Positions 7,694 to 13,157 of a stretch of DNA of 27,205 nt are shown piece by piece. This stretch comes from DATKWV01 sp035529405. GTDB lineage: Bacteria > Planctomycetota > Phycisphaerae > Sedimentisphaerales > Anaerobacaceae. The DNA lies in contig DATKWV010000025.1 of assembly GCA_035529405.1 (NCBI GenBank), positions 1 through 27,205 of the forward strand. The letters run 5' to 3'. The position numbers and the translations under genes were made by a program. The notes under the pieces are model-generated. The model saw only the letters and a program-made list of their open reading frames with translations, had not been told where the DNA came from and did no database searches. Within the stretch, counting starts at the first letter, position 1. Every line of letters starts with the position of its first letter.

Positions 7694-8581
7694 ATGATTA
7701 CGCTGTGTTCATCGACAGATATACCGGTAATAAGCATTAGCGCCGATTGCCTGCCGCAGGCGTGGGAGAAAGCGGTGCTTGCGGTCTGGGACCACGGACT
7801 TGAAATCAGGACCGAATATGACAAGCCCGCCGACCCGCCCAGCAAAGACGCAACGGCGATAATTACCGTCACGGACCCTTTTGCAGAGCCGAGGATTCAC
7901 AAGAATTTCCCCAGCGGCCCGGCGGAACTCGAAGCCTACCGCCTGGAGGTCGTCAGCGGTATCCATGACCATTGGATTGACCCCGCGGCGGGCAAGTGGA
8001 CTTATACCTATCACGAAAGGTTGAGGGCGTATTGTCCCGTCGAGGATATAAGGAACAGCGGGTCGCCAAGACCGTTCAGGAAGGTTGACCAGATTCAGTA
8101 TATTATCGACTCCCTTGCCGAAGTAAGCCATACCCGCAGGGCCCAGGCCATAACCTGGATGCCCACAGCCGACCCCGATACCGATGACCCGCCCTGTCTT
8201 CAGAGAATATGGTGTCGTCTTGTCACCGGCACCGGCGGTGAATTGTCGCTTAATATGAATACGCACTGGCGAAGCAGAGACCTCTATAAAGCGTGGTTTA
8301 TGAACGTCTATGCCTTTACCGATTTGCAAAGGATAATAGCCCAGGCTATATCCGAAAAGCTCGGCAGGCCTGTAAAAACAGGCAGGTATGTCGATATAAC
8401 CGACTCGCTGCATATCTACGGCAGCTATTTCGAGCAGGCGGCTGTGGAGGTAGCGAAGATGCGCGCCACAGCTTTCACCGAGCGGGCGTGGGAAAGTACA
8501 CACCCGGCGTTCGAGATGCTCACAGCAGAGGCCAGGGAAAAACTGAAACAGGACCCCGACTGCTATGCAAAGGGCGGTTAG
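7694..8581 (+). CDS. Thymidylate synthase, ThyA family (divergent, archaeal-like type)
   Basis: Predicted to convert dUMP to dTMP using methylene-tetrahydrofolate. ATG 7694 is chosen over ATG 7670 because GAGGGAG (7681-7687) lies just before it. The 295 residues retain the ThyA core: catalytic Cys168 in DPPCLQRIW, the phosphate-binding R193-S194-x-D196 (HWRSRDLY), Asn204 (FMNVYAF) and H240-x-Y242 (SLHIYGSYF). Asn at 204 is the residue that selects dUMP; dCMP hydroxymethylases of the same fold have Asp there. The N-terminal half (AIITVTDPFAEPRI, Y-T-Y-x-E-R-L-R, DQIQYIID, SHTRRAQAITW) matches the layout of archaeal TS rather than E. coli ThyA. No dihydrofolate reductase gene is nearby. It sits between an anchored protein and a PPIase. 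Confidence 0.82.
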   Translation: MITLCSSTDIPVISISADCLPQAWEKAVLAVWDHGLEIRTEYDKPADPPSKDATAIITVTDPFAEPRIHKNFPSGPAELEAYRLEVVSGIHDHWIDPAAGKWTYTYHERLRAYCPVEDIRNSGSPRPFRKVDQIQYIIDSLAEVSHTRRAQAITWMPTADPDTDDPPCLQRIWCRLVTGTGGELSLNMNTHWRSRDLYKAWFMNVYAFTDLQRIIAQAISEKLGRPVKTGRYVDITDSLHIYGSYFEQAAVEVAKMRATAFTERAWESTHPAFEMLTAEAREKLKQDPDCYAKGG

Positions 8582-8665
8582 TCCCTGACAGTAAAGTGAC
8601 ACCGCTGCGGCTGCTGCATATAACCGTCGCAAGGCGTTTTAACAAACACTTTTTGATGAAAAGAA

Positions 8666-9520
8666 ATGGCGTTAATTGTAAACGGTGAACAAATCGATGA
8701 TTCGGTTGTCCAGCAGGAGGCCCAGCGGCTGAGACCGGATTATGAGCGTTTTTTCAAGGACCAAAGTCCCGCACAGCAGCAGAAACAGTTACTTCAATGG
8801 TCCGAAGAAAACGTCATCGAGAGGGTTTTAATCAATCAGCAGGCAAGAAAAAGTGATTATAGTGTGCCGGCGGCTGAACTTGATAGTGCCGTTGCTGAAG
8901 CCGAAAAACAGCACACAGTTAACGGTAAGGGCGAAAAGTTAAGCGCCCGGACACTTGAAAAGATAAGAGCCGATGTAGAGCTGGAATTGAAGGTTCAACA
9001 CCTTTTGCAGGATATATGCAAAGACCTGCCGCAGCCTTCGGCCCGGCAAATCAGGCAATTTTACGAGCAAAACAAGGCACAATTTGAAAGACCTGAGCAG
9101 CTCAGGGTCGGTCACATAGTAAAGCACATAGACTGGAAAACCGACGACAGGGCCGCCGTTGACATAATGGAAAAGGTGCAAGGTCTGTTAAACAGCGGGG
9201 CGGTATTTGAAACGCTGGCTGCGGAATATTCCGACTGCCCGGAAAACGGCGGAGACCTCGGGTATATAACAAGAGGCCAGATGGTCGAGGAATTCGACGA
9301 TGTCGTGTTCAATCTTGGGCCGGGGCAGGTAAGCGACGTTTTCCGCACGCGATTCGGTTTTCACATAGCCAGGGTCTATAACCGTAAACCGCCTGTAATT
9401 GCCGAGCTTGAAGAAGTCAAGGAAACCATTGCCGAAGAGCTTAAAAATCAGATGCAAGTACAGGCGATTTATGACTTTGTGGACGATCTGAAAAGCAAGG
9501 CCCGAATAAGCGGCCCTTAA
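8666..9520 (+). CDS. Parvulin-type peptidyl-prolyl cis-trans isomerase (PpiC/SurA-like)
   Basis: Predicted proline isomerase or chaperone. Residues 1-120 form a helical SurA/PrsA-like N-terminal region (MALIVNGEQIDDSVVQQEA... with 'VIERVLINQQAR'). Residues about 143-235 are the parvulin domain: LRVGHIVKHI, FETLAAEYSDCPENGGDLGYITRGQM, FDDVVFNLGPGQVSDVFRTRFGFHIARV. A C-terminal helix follows. Unlike SurA, PrsA and PpiD there is no signal peptide or transmembrane segment at this start and none in frame upstream. The protein therefore looks cytoplasmic, which is unusual for a full-length SurA-like architecture. The palindrome GGCCCTTAAGGGCC overlaps the stop codon. It is the last gene of the run starting at 7151. 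Confidence 0.85.
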   Translation: MALIVNGEQIDDSVVQQEAQRLRPDYERFFKDQSPAQQQKQLLQWSEENVIERVLINQQARKSDYSVPAAELDSAVAEAEKQHTVNGKGEKLSARTLEKIRADVELELKVQHLLQDICKDLPQPSARQIRQFYEQNKAQFERPEQLRVGHIVKHIDWKTDDRAAVDIMEKVQGLLNSGAVFETLAAEYSDCPENGGDLGYITRGQMVEEFDDVVFNLGPGQVSDVFRTRFGFHIARVYNRKPPVIAELEEVKETIAEELKNQMQVQAIYDFVDDLKSKARISGP

Positions 9521-9525
9521 GGGCC
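9512..9525 (+). terminator. Possible weak terminator at the PPIase stop codon
   Basis: GGCCCTTAAGGGCC is a perfect 14-base palindrome that spans the TAA stop (9518-9520) and is followed by ATTTT. The stem is 5 bp with a 4-base loop and the T tract is short, so termination would be inefficient. Confidence 0.4.
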
Positions 9526-9574
9526 ATTTTCGAGAACCTGCCTGTGCAGGGGGATAAAAAGGTGCCGTGTGAAT

Positions 9575-9603
9575 TTGCCTGAAGGGGATTTTTATATTAG
9601 AAT
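9575..9603 (+). promoter_or_regulatory. Predicted promoter of a candidate small RNA
   Basis: TTGCCT (9575-9580), 17 bp, TAGAAT (9598-9603; 5 of 6 matches). The predicted start is near 9610. No credible ORF follows before the strong terminator at 9703-9737, so the likely product is a short RNA. Confidence 0.45.
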
Positions 9604-9609
9604 TTGAAT

Positions 9610-9737
9610 AGCAACCCGAAGTACCTGCAGTACACATAGCGGCATCACGTTATTTTGAGGCCTTGTGGGGGGGATAGCTGTATAAGTTTCTTTCCGAGTT
9701 GGGTCCCTGCGCATTTACGGCGCAGGGACTTTTTTTT
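9610..9737 (+). ncRNA. Candidate small RNA (about 128 nt), family not recognised
   Basis: The segment lies between a predicted promoter (9575-9603) and a very strong intrinsic terminator (9703-9737). It contains no ORF with a convincing start. Inside are a small self-complementary element (GTACCTGCAGTAC, about 9621-9633) and a run of seven Gs near 9667-9673. It lacks the conserved loop of SRP RNA (GGAAGCAGCC-like), and its ends are not complementary as in 6S RNA or tmRNA, so I assign no family. The alternative is the untranslated tail of the PPIase transcript with a distant terminator. Confidence 0.4.
9703..9737 (+). terminator. Strong Rho-independent terminator
   Basis: GTCCCTGCGC (9703-9712) pairs perfectly with GCGCAGGGAC (9720-9729) across a 7-base loop, followed by eight Ts (9730-9737). 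It ends whatever is transcribed through 9521-9702 and isolates the nrdR promoters downstream. Confidence 0.9.
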
Positions 9738-9776
9738 AAAAAACGCAATGGCCGGTTTTTTTAAGTATTTCTATAC

Positions 9777-9799
9777 ATATCCGCGCATACGGATATAAT
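9777..9799 (+). promoter_or_regulatory. Upstream nrdR promoter -10 with an operator-like palindrome
   Basis: A perfect TATAAT is at 9794-9799, with no good -35 (best region near 9771). Overlapping the spacer is the inverted repeat ATATCCG (9777-9783) / CGGATAT (9790-9796) with a 6-base spacer, placed so that a bound protein would block polymerase. It does not match the NrdR-box consensus as I know it. A transcript from here would begin near 9806 and include the leader ORF at 9886-9963. Confidence 0.45.
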
Positions 9800-9859
9800 C
9801 ATGCCCGTAAGTCGAGCGTTATTTCATTCAAGCGGACGCAGCATTTGGCAGGAATTTTT

Positions 9860-9887
9860 TTGACATGCGTTGCGGAGGGCTTACAAT
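9860..9887 (+). promoter_or_regulatory. Proximal nrdR promoter
   Basis: TTGACA (9860-9865), 16 bp, TACAAT (9882-9887): perfect -35 and a 5-of-6 -10. The start is near 9894, about 66 bases before the nrdR GTG. The -10 overlaps the ATG of the leader ORF, so this transcript cannot encode that peptide. Confidence 0.6.
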
Positions 9888-9963
9888 GTTTTCACTGGCG
9901 AGGTTTGGCGGAACCTGCGGGGTTAGGTTTTTAGTCGGTTTATCAGGCGGAATGAAACTGTGA
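9886..9963 (+). CDS. 25-codon leader ORF overlapping the nrdR start
   Basis: ATG 9886 to TGA 9961-9963 encodes 25 residues (begins MFSLARFGGT, ends GGMKL). It is preceded by GGAGGG (9874-9879) at 6-base spacing, the best ribosome-binding site in this part of the window. Its TGA overlaps the GTG start of nrdR as GTGA, a typical arrangement for translational coupling. It would be made only from the upstream promoter (-10 at 9794-9799). No family is recognised. It may be a coupling ORF rather than a functional peptide, and it could also be chance. Confidence 0.4.
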   Translation: MFSLARFGGTCGVRFLVGLSGGMKL

Positions 9964-10460
9964 GGTGTCCCTTTTGCAAGGAACAGCAGGACAGGGTCAT
10001 AGATTCGCGTTCGAGCGATGCCGGAAGAGTAATCAGACGCAGACGACAGTGCCTTGTATGCAGGAAGCGTTTTACCACCTACGAAAGAGCTGGTGAAGGT
10101 TTTAGGCTTTATGTGGTGAAAAAAGACAAAAGCCGGGTCCCTTATGACAGGGACAAAATCATAGCAGGCCTGCAAAAAGCCTGTTACAAGAGACAGGTTT
10201 CTGCTGAACGGATTCAGCAAATTGCCGACAAAGCGGAAGAGGACATATTCGGGCGGTTCGACAAGGAGGTGTTGTCTTCGTTTATAGGCGAAAGCGTGAT
10301 GAAGCATCTGCGGGCGGTCGACAACGTTGCTTATATCCGCTTTGCCAGCGTATATCGTGATTTCAAGGACGCCGCTGATTTGATAGACGAGGTCAAAGAA
10401 AACATACGAAATACCAAAGGCGGTCGAAAGACGCAACAGCCGACGCTTTTTGACGTTTAG
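9960..10460 (+). CDS. nrdR: Transcriptional repressor NrdR
   Basis: Nucleotide-sensing repressor of ribonucleotide reductase genes; it binds paired NrdR boxes when its ATP-cone holds dATP/ATP. The 166 residues show the N-terminal zinc ribbon Cys3-x2-Cys6 (CPFC) and Cys31-x2-Cys34 (CLVC) with the conserved VIDSR and RRRRQCLVCRKRFTTYE. An ATP-cone (about 49-139) follows: LYVVKKDKSRVPYDRDKI and VAYIRFASVYRDFKDA. The start is GTG 9960, giving the canonical MRCPFC N-terminus; AGGCGG lies before it. The length is slightly above the usual 150-160 through a polar tail. No ribonucleotide reductase gene is adjacent; instead a second ATP-cone protein follows. Confidence 0.95.
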   Translation: MRCPFCKEQQDRVIDSRSSDAGRVIRRRRQCLVCRKRFTTYERAGEGFRLYVVKKDKSRVPYDRDKIIAGLQKACYKRQVSAERIQQIADKAEEDIFGRFDKEVLSSFIGESVMKHLRAVDNVAYIRFASVYRDFKDAADLIDEVKENIRNTKGGRKTQQPTLFDV

Positions 10461-10550
10461 ATAAAAAGGGTCTTCTGCGGCACAGAGAAAGGCCGATTCG
10501 AAAAGCTGTCTTCGTTTGTGTGCATGGAGGCACAAAAGAAGGGGATGAAG

Positions 10551-11126
10551 ATGCAGCTGAAAGTCATGAAGACTGACGGCAGTGTCGAGCAGTATTTTCA
10601 TACGAAGGTCATCGGCGCTGTTGGCAATGCTTTAATCGCTTGCGGCCAGGCGGATATGTTTGCGGCTGAGCAGCTTGCCGAGGCCGTAACATACTTCCTT
10701 TACCACAAACGCGATTCACGTACCGTAGCCAGCAGCGAGATATATTCCGTGATTAAGGCGGTTCTGGCGGCAACCGGTTACGACCAGGCCGCTGTGGCGC
10801 TCAGTGAACATCACTGTCACAGGAGAATAAAGCGCTCGAGAATAGAGGTTTTGTCGGCTGATATTCGGGAACTGGCTGACGCGGAACGCCTCGCCGGTGC
10901 CGGTGAATTGACATTAAGGTCGCGCTGGGACAAGTCCGAAATAGTCACCGGCCTTGTCACCAAGTATAATATGGCCAGACAAACCGCGCGGGCTGTTGCC
11001 TCAATGGCCGAAGAGAAGATTCTTAACATGCAGATTATGGCAGTGCCGACCAGCCTGATAAAACAAATCGTCCTTAACGATGCGGCGGCGATGCTGCGGG
11101 CGGGCAGACAGCTTCAAAGCGTGTGA
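10551..11126 (+). CDS. Stand-alone ATP-cone domain protein, putative NrdR partner
   Basis: The 191 residues have no zinc ribbon and no catalytic domain. Residues 1-95 form an ATP-cone: LKVMKTDGSVEQYFHTKVIGAVGNAL..., then an EIYSVIKAVLAATGYDQAAVALSEH stretch. Residues about 115-185 (SRWDKSEIVTGLVTKYNM..., AEEKILNMQIMAVPTSLIKQIV) resemble the second, cone-like helical module that follows ATP-cones in some ribonucleotide-reductase-related proteins. ATG 10551 is preferred because AAGGGG (10539-10544) sits 6 bases before it; in-frame alternatives at 10518 (GTG), 10524 and 10545 lack such a site. It lies 90 bp after nrdR on the same strand. A role as nucleotide-sensing partner or modulator of NrdR is inference. 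It ends 1 bp from the end of miaA on the other strand. Confidence 0.75.
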   Translation: MQLKVMKTDGSVEQYFHTKVIGAVGNALIACGQADMFAAEQLAEAVTYFLYHKRDSRTVASSEIYSVIKAVLAATGYDQAAVALSEHHCHRRIKRSRIEVLSADIRELADAERLAGAGELTLRSRWDKSEIVTGLVTKYNMARQTARAVASMAEEKILNMQIMAVPTSLIKQIVLNDAAAMLRAGRQLQSV

Positions 11127-11127
11127 C

Positions 11128-12057
11128 TTAGCGTTCCGCTGCGGCACTTTCCAGAAGTTTTTTTGTGTTAAGCAGCGTTTTTTCAATCCCCTCCTGCGGC
11201 TCAATCTCCAGCCAGTGGACATTCCTGAAGGTCTTGAACCAGGTTCGCTGGTTCTTCGCCAGCCGGCGGGTGTTCTTTTTTACAAGTTCAACACAATCCT
11301 GCAGAGCGGTTCTGCCGTGCAGGCAATCGATTATTTCTGCATAGCCTATCGCGCAGCGTGCCTGTTGGCTGAGAGGTTTTTCTTCTGCCAGCAGGGCCTT
11401 GACCTCCTCGACCAGGCCGTTATCGAACATCTTTTTTACCCTGCGGTTGATTCTGCCGCTGATGTCGGTCTTTTCTCTGGCCAGTCCTATTATGGTCCAG
11501 TTGTGCCTTGTTTTTTCTGCATTGAATTGCTTCTGCAGTGCCGAAATGCCTTTGCCGGTGAGCTGATGGACTTCCAGCGCCCTGATTATACGATTGGAAT
11601 CGTGCGGGTGTATGCGGTCAGCGGCGGCGGGGTCTGTTGTCTTCAGCCGGTCATAAAGTTTTTCCAGGCCCTGTTTTTTTGCCTGGTCTGCGAGCTGTTC
11701 ACGGATTTGGCTGTCACCTGGCGGGCCTTCGAAAAGGCCGTATAACAGTGCTTTTATATATAAAGCAGTTCCGCCGACCGCGATTACGTCCTTTCTACGG
11801 CTTTTAATCTGCGTTATAGAGTCGTATGCCGAATCGAGGAATTTGCCCACATTAAACGAATCGCTGGGCTCAACGACGTCAATTAAGTGGTAGTTAACTT
11901 CCTTTCGGGCCTGGGCGGGCGGCTTGGCGGTGCCGATATCCATACGCCGGTAAACCTTCATCGAGTCAATGCTGATTATTTCGGCGCCGGTTTGCTTAGC
12001 AAGCTGCCAGGCCAATTGGCCCTTGCCTGAAGCCGTAAGTCCCAGTATAAGAATCAT
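11128..12057 (-). CDS. miaA: tRNA dimethylallyltransferase MiaA
   Basis: Transfers a dimethylallyl group from DMAPP to N6 of A37 in tRNAs reading UNN codons; DMAPP comes from the MEP pathway, to which nearby dxs and ispA belong. Motifs: P-loop GLTASGKG near residue 5 (family GPTASGKT/S), DSMKVYRRMDIGTAKP, the conserved AVGGTALYIKALL, and a C-terminal QRTWFKTFRNVHWLE. The start is set at ATG 12057, with AGGA in front, rather than the in-frame ATG at 12090; it leaves the usual short N-terminus before the P-loop and gives 309 residues. It converges on the ATP-cone gene with a single base between the stop codons. Confidence 0.95.
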   Translation of the reverse strand: MILILGLTASGKGQLAWQLAKQTGAEIISIDSMKVYRRMDIGTAKPPAQARKEVNYHLIDVVEPSDSFNVGKFLDSAYDSITQIKSRRKDVIAVGGTALYIKALLYGLFEGPPGDSQIREQLADQAKKQGLEKLYDRLKTTDPAAADRIHPHDSNRIIRALEVHQLTGKGISALQKQFNAEKTRHNWTIIGLAREKTDISGRINRRVKKMFDNGLVEEVKALLAEEKPLSQQARCAIGYAEIIDCLHGRTALQDCVELVKKNTRRLAKNQRTWFKTFRNVHWLEIEPQEGIEKTLLNTKKLLESAAAER

Positions 12058-12083
12058 GGTTATCCTGCCGTTTCCAACAATTG

Positions 12084-12112
12084 CTGTCAAAGACTGCCGA
12101 AAGTGTTATAAT
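12084..12112 (+). promoter_or_regulatory. Predicted promoter of the ispA-dxs-nadK run
   Basis: CTGTCA (12084-12089; 4 of 6), 17 bp, TATAAT (12107-12112). The start would be near 12119, leaving a leader of about 45 bases before ispA. It lies in the 106-bp gap between the divergent miaA and ispA genes. Confidence 0.6.
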
Positions 12113-12163
12113 ACAAAATCCTCGGTAAACAAACAACGATGCCTCGATAAAGCGAGGTCTTAA

Positions 12164-13051
12164 ATGCCTAAGGTTGATTTCGATATTCAATTACGCAGCA
12201 AGGCCGGCTTAGTCAATGACACTGTCCGGTGGGTTTTGGCTGGCCGGCAGATAGACAGCGAACTTAACCGGGTGCTCCGGTACACGCTGGAATCACCCGG
12301 CAAGCGGCTGCGCTCGGCGCTGGTACTATGGTGCTGTGAACTGGTCGGCGGCGGTATCAATAGAAACGCCCAGGTTGCCGCTGCGGCGGTGGAGATGGTG
12401 CATACCTATTCGCTGGTGCACGACGACCTGCCTGCAATGGACAATGACGATTTTCGGCGGGGAAGACCCGCCTGCCATAAGGCCTTCGGCGAGGCGATGG
12501 CGATTCTGGCTGGGGATGCACTTTTGACGATGGCATTCGAGGTCCTTGCCAAAGAGATTGACCCGCCTTCGCTTGCGGCCGGCCTGCTCGGCCGGCTGGC
12601 CGAGGATGCCGGTGCTGCGGGTATGATTGCAGGCCAGTGGGCGGACCTGAAGGCTGAGAACACGCAGGGCACAGAGCAGCTGCTAAGAGCGATTCACACC
12701 AACAAGACCGCAAAGATGTTTCGCTGTGCGGCGGTAATGGGAGGTATGTGCGGCAGCGCCAATGAAAAACAACTGCGGCATTTGTCGGAATTCGGCACAA
12801 AAATCGGGCTTGCTTTCCAGATAGCCGACGACATTCTTGACGTCAGCGGTACAAGTGAGCATTTGGGCAAGACCGCCGGCAAGGACGCAAAGGCCGCCAA
12901 GTGCACTTACCCGGCGGTTGTGGGAATAGAAAAGTCAAGGCAACTGGAAAAGGAGCTTGCCCGCCAGGCCGTGGCCGTGCTGAAACCCTTCGGCCCCAGG
13001 GCCGACATACTCCGGCAGCTTGTCAAAACCCTGCTGCAAAGAACAAAGTAG
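12164..13051 (+). CDS. ispA: Polyprenyl diphosphate synthase (IspA-type farnesyl/geranylgeranyl diphosphate synthase)
   Basis: Condenses isopentenyl diphosphate with allylic diphosphates to C15-C20 prenyl chains for quinones, sugar carriers and other isoprenoids. The 295 residues have both aspartate-rich motifs: DDLPAMD (Asp87, Asp88, Asp93) in HDDLPAMDNDDFRRG, and DDILD in IADDILDVSG. Also present are GKRLRSALVLW near residue 46 and KTAKMFRCAAVMG. The insertion between the aspartates of the first motif (DDxxxxD) is typical of bacterial FPP synthase / GGPP synthase type II enzymes; product chain length cannot be fixed from sequence alone. GAGG precedes the ATG at 6-base spacing. It is first in a run with dxs, as in many bacteria. 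Confidence 0.9.
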   Translation: MPKVDFDIQLRSKAGLVNDTVRWVLAGRQIDSELNRVLRYTLESPGKRLRSALVLWCCELVGGGINRNAQVAAAAVEMVHTYSLVHDDLPAMDNDDFRRGRPACHKAFGEAMAILAGDALLTMAFEVLAKEIDPPSLAAGLLGRLAEDAGAAGMIAGQWADLKAENTQGTEQLLRAIHTNKTAKMFRCAAVMGGMCGSANEKQLRHLSEFGTKIGLAFQIADDILDVSGTSEHLGKTAGKDAKAAKCTYPAVVGIEKSRQLEKELARQAVAVLKPFGPRADILRQLVKTLLQRTK

Positions 13052-13157
13052 GGCATTGCCCGCACAAGGCTGTTTTTATCACTGTGGGTATTACATCCCT
13101 CGATGGCGGCGCTTTTGATTGCAATTGGGGCGGGATTGGTGTAAGATGAGAGGCTTA

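Noticed and set aside
7709..8632. Long open frame (307 codons) antisense to the thymidylate synthase gene
   Set aside because: Its codons mirror the thyA gene, it matches no family, and the plus-strand frame carries all catalytic motifs.
9610..9737. Identity of the candidate RNA as 6S RNA, SRP RNA or tmRNA
   Set aside because: The SRP tetraloop region, complementary ends and tRNA-like domain that mark these families are absent.
9777..9799. Palindrome upstream of nrdR as an NrdR box
   Set aside because: Sequence and spacing do not match the known NrdR-box consensus and there is no second box at the expected helical phasing.
9828..10601. 257-codon minus-strand frame across nrdR
   Set aside because: Antisense to the zinc-ribbon and ATP-cone coding sequence and covers the nrdR promoters.
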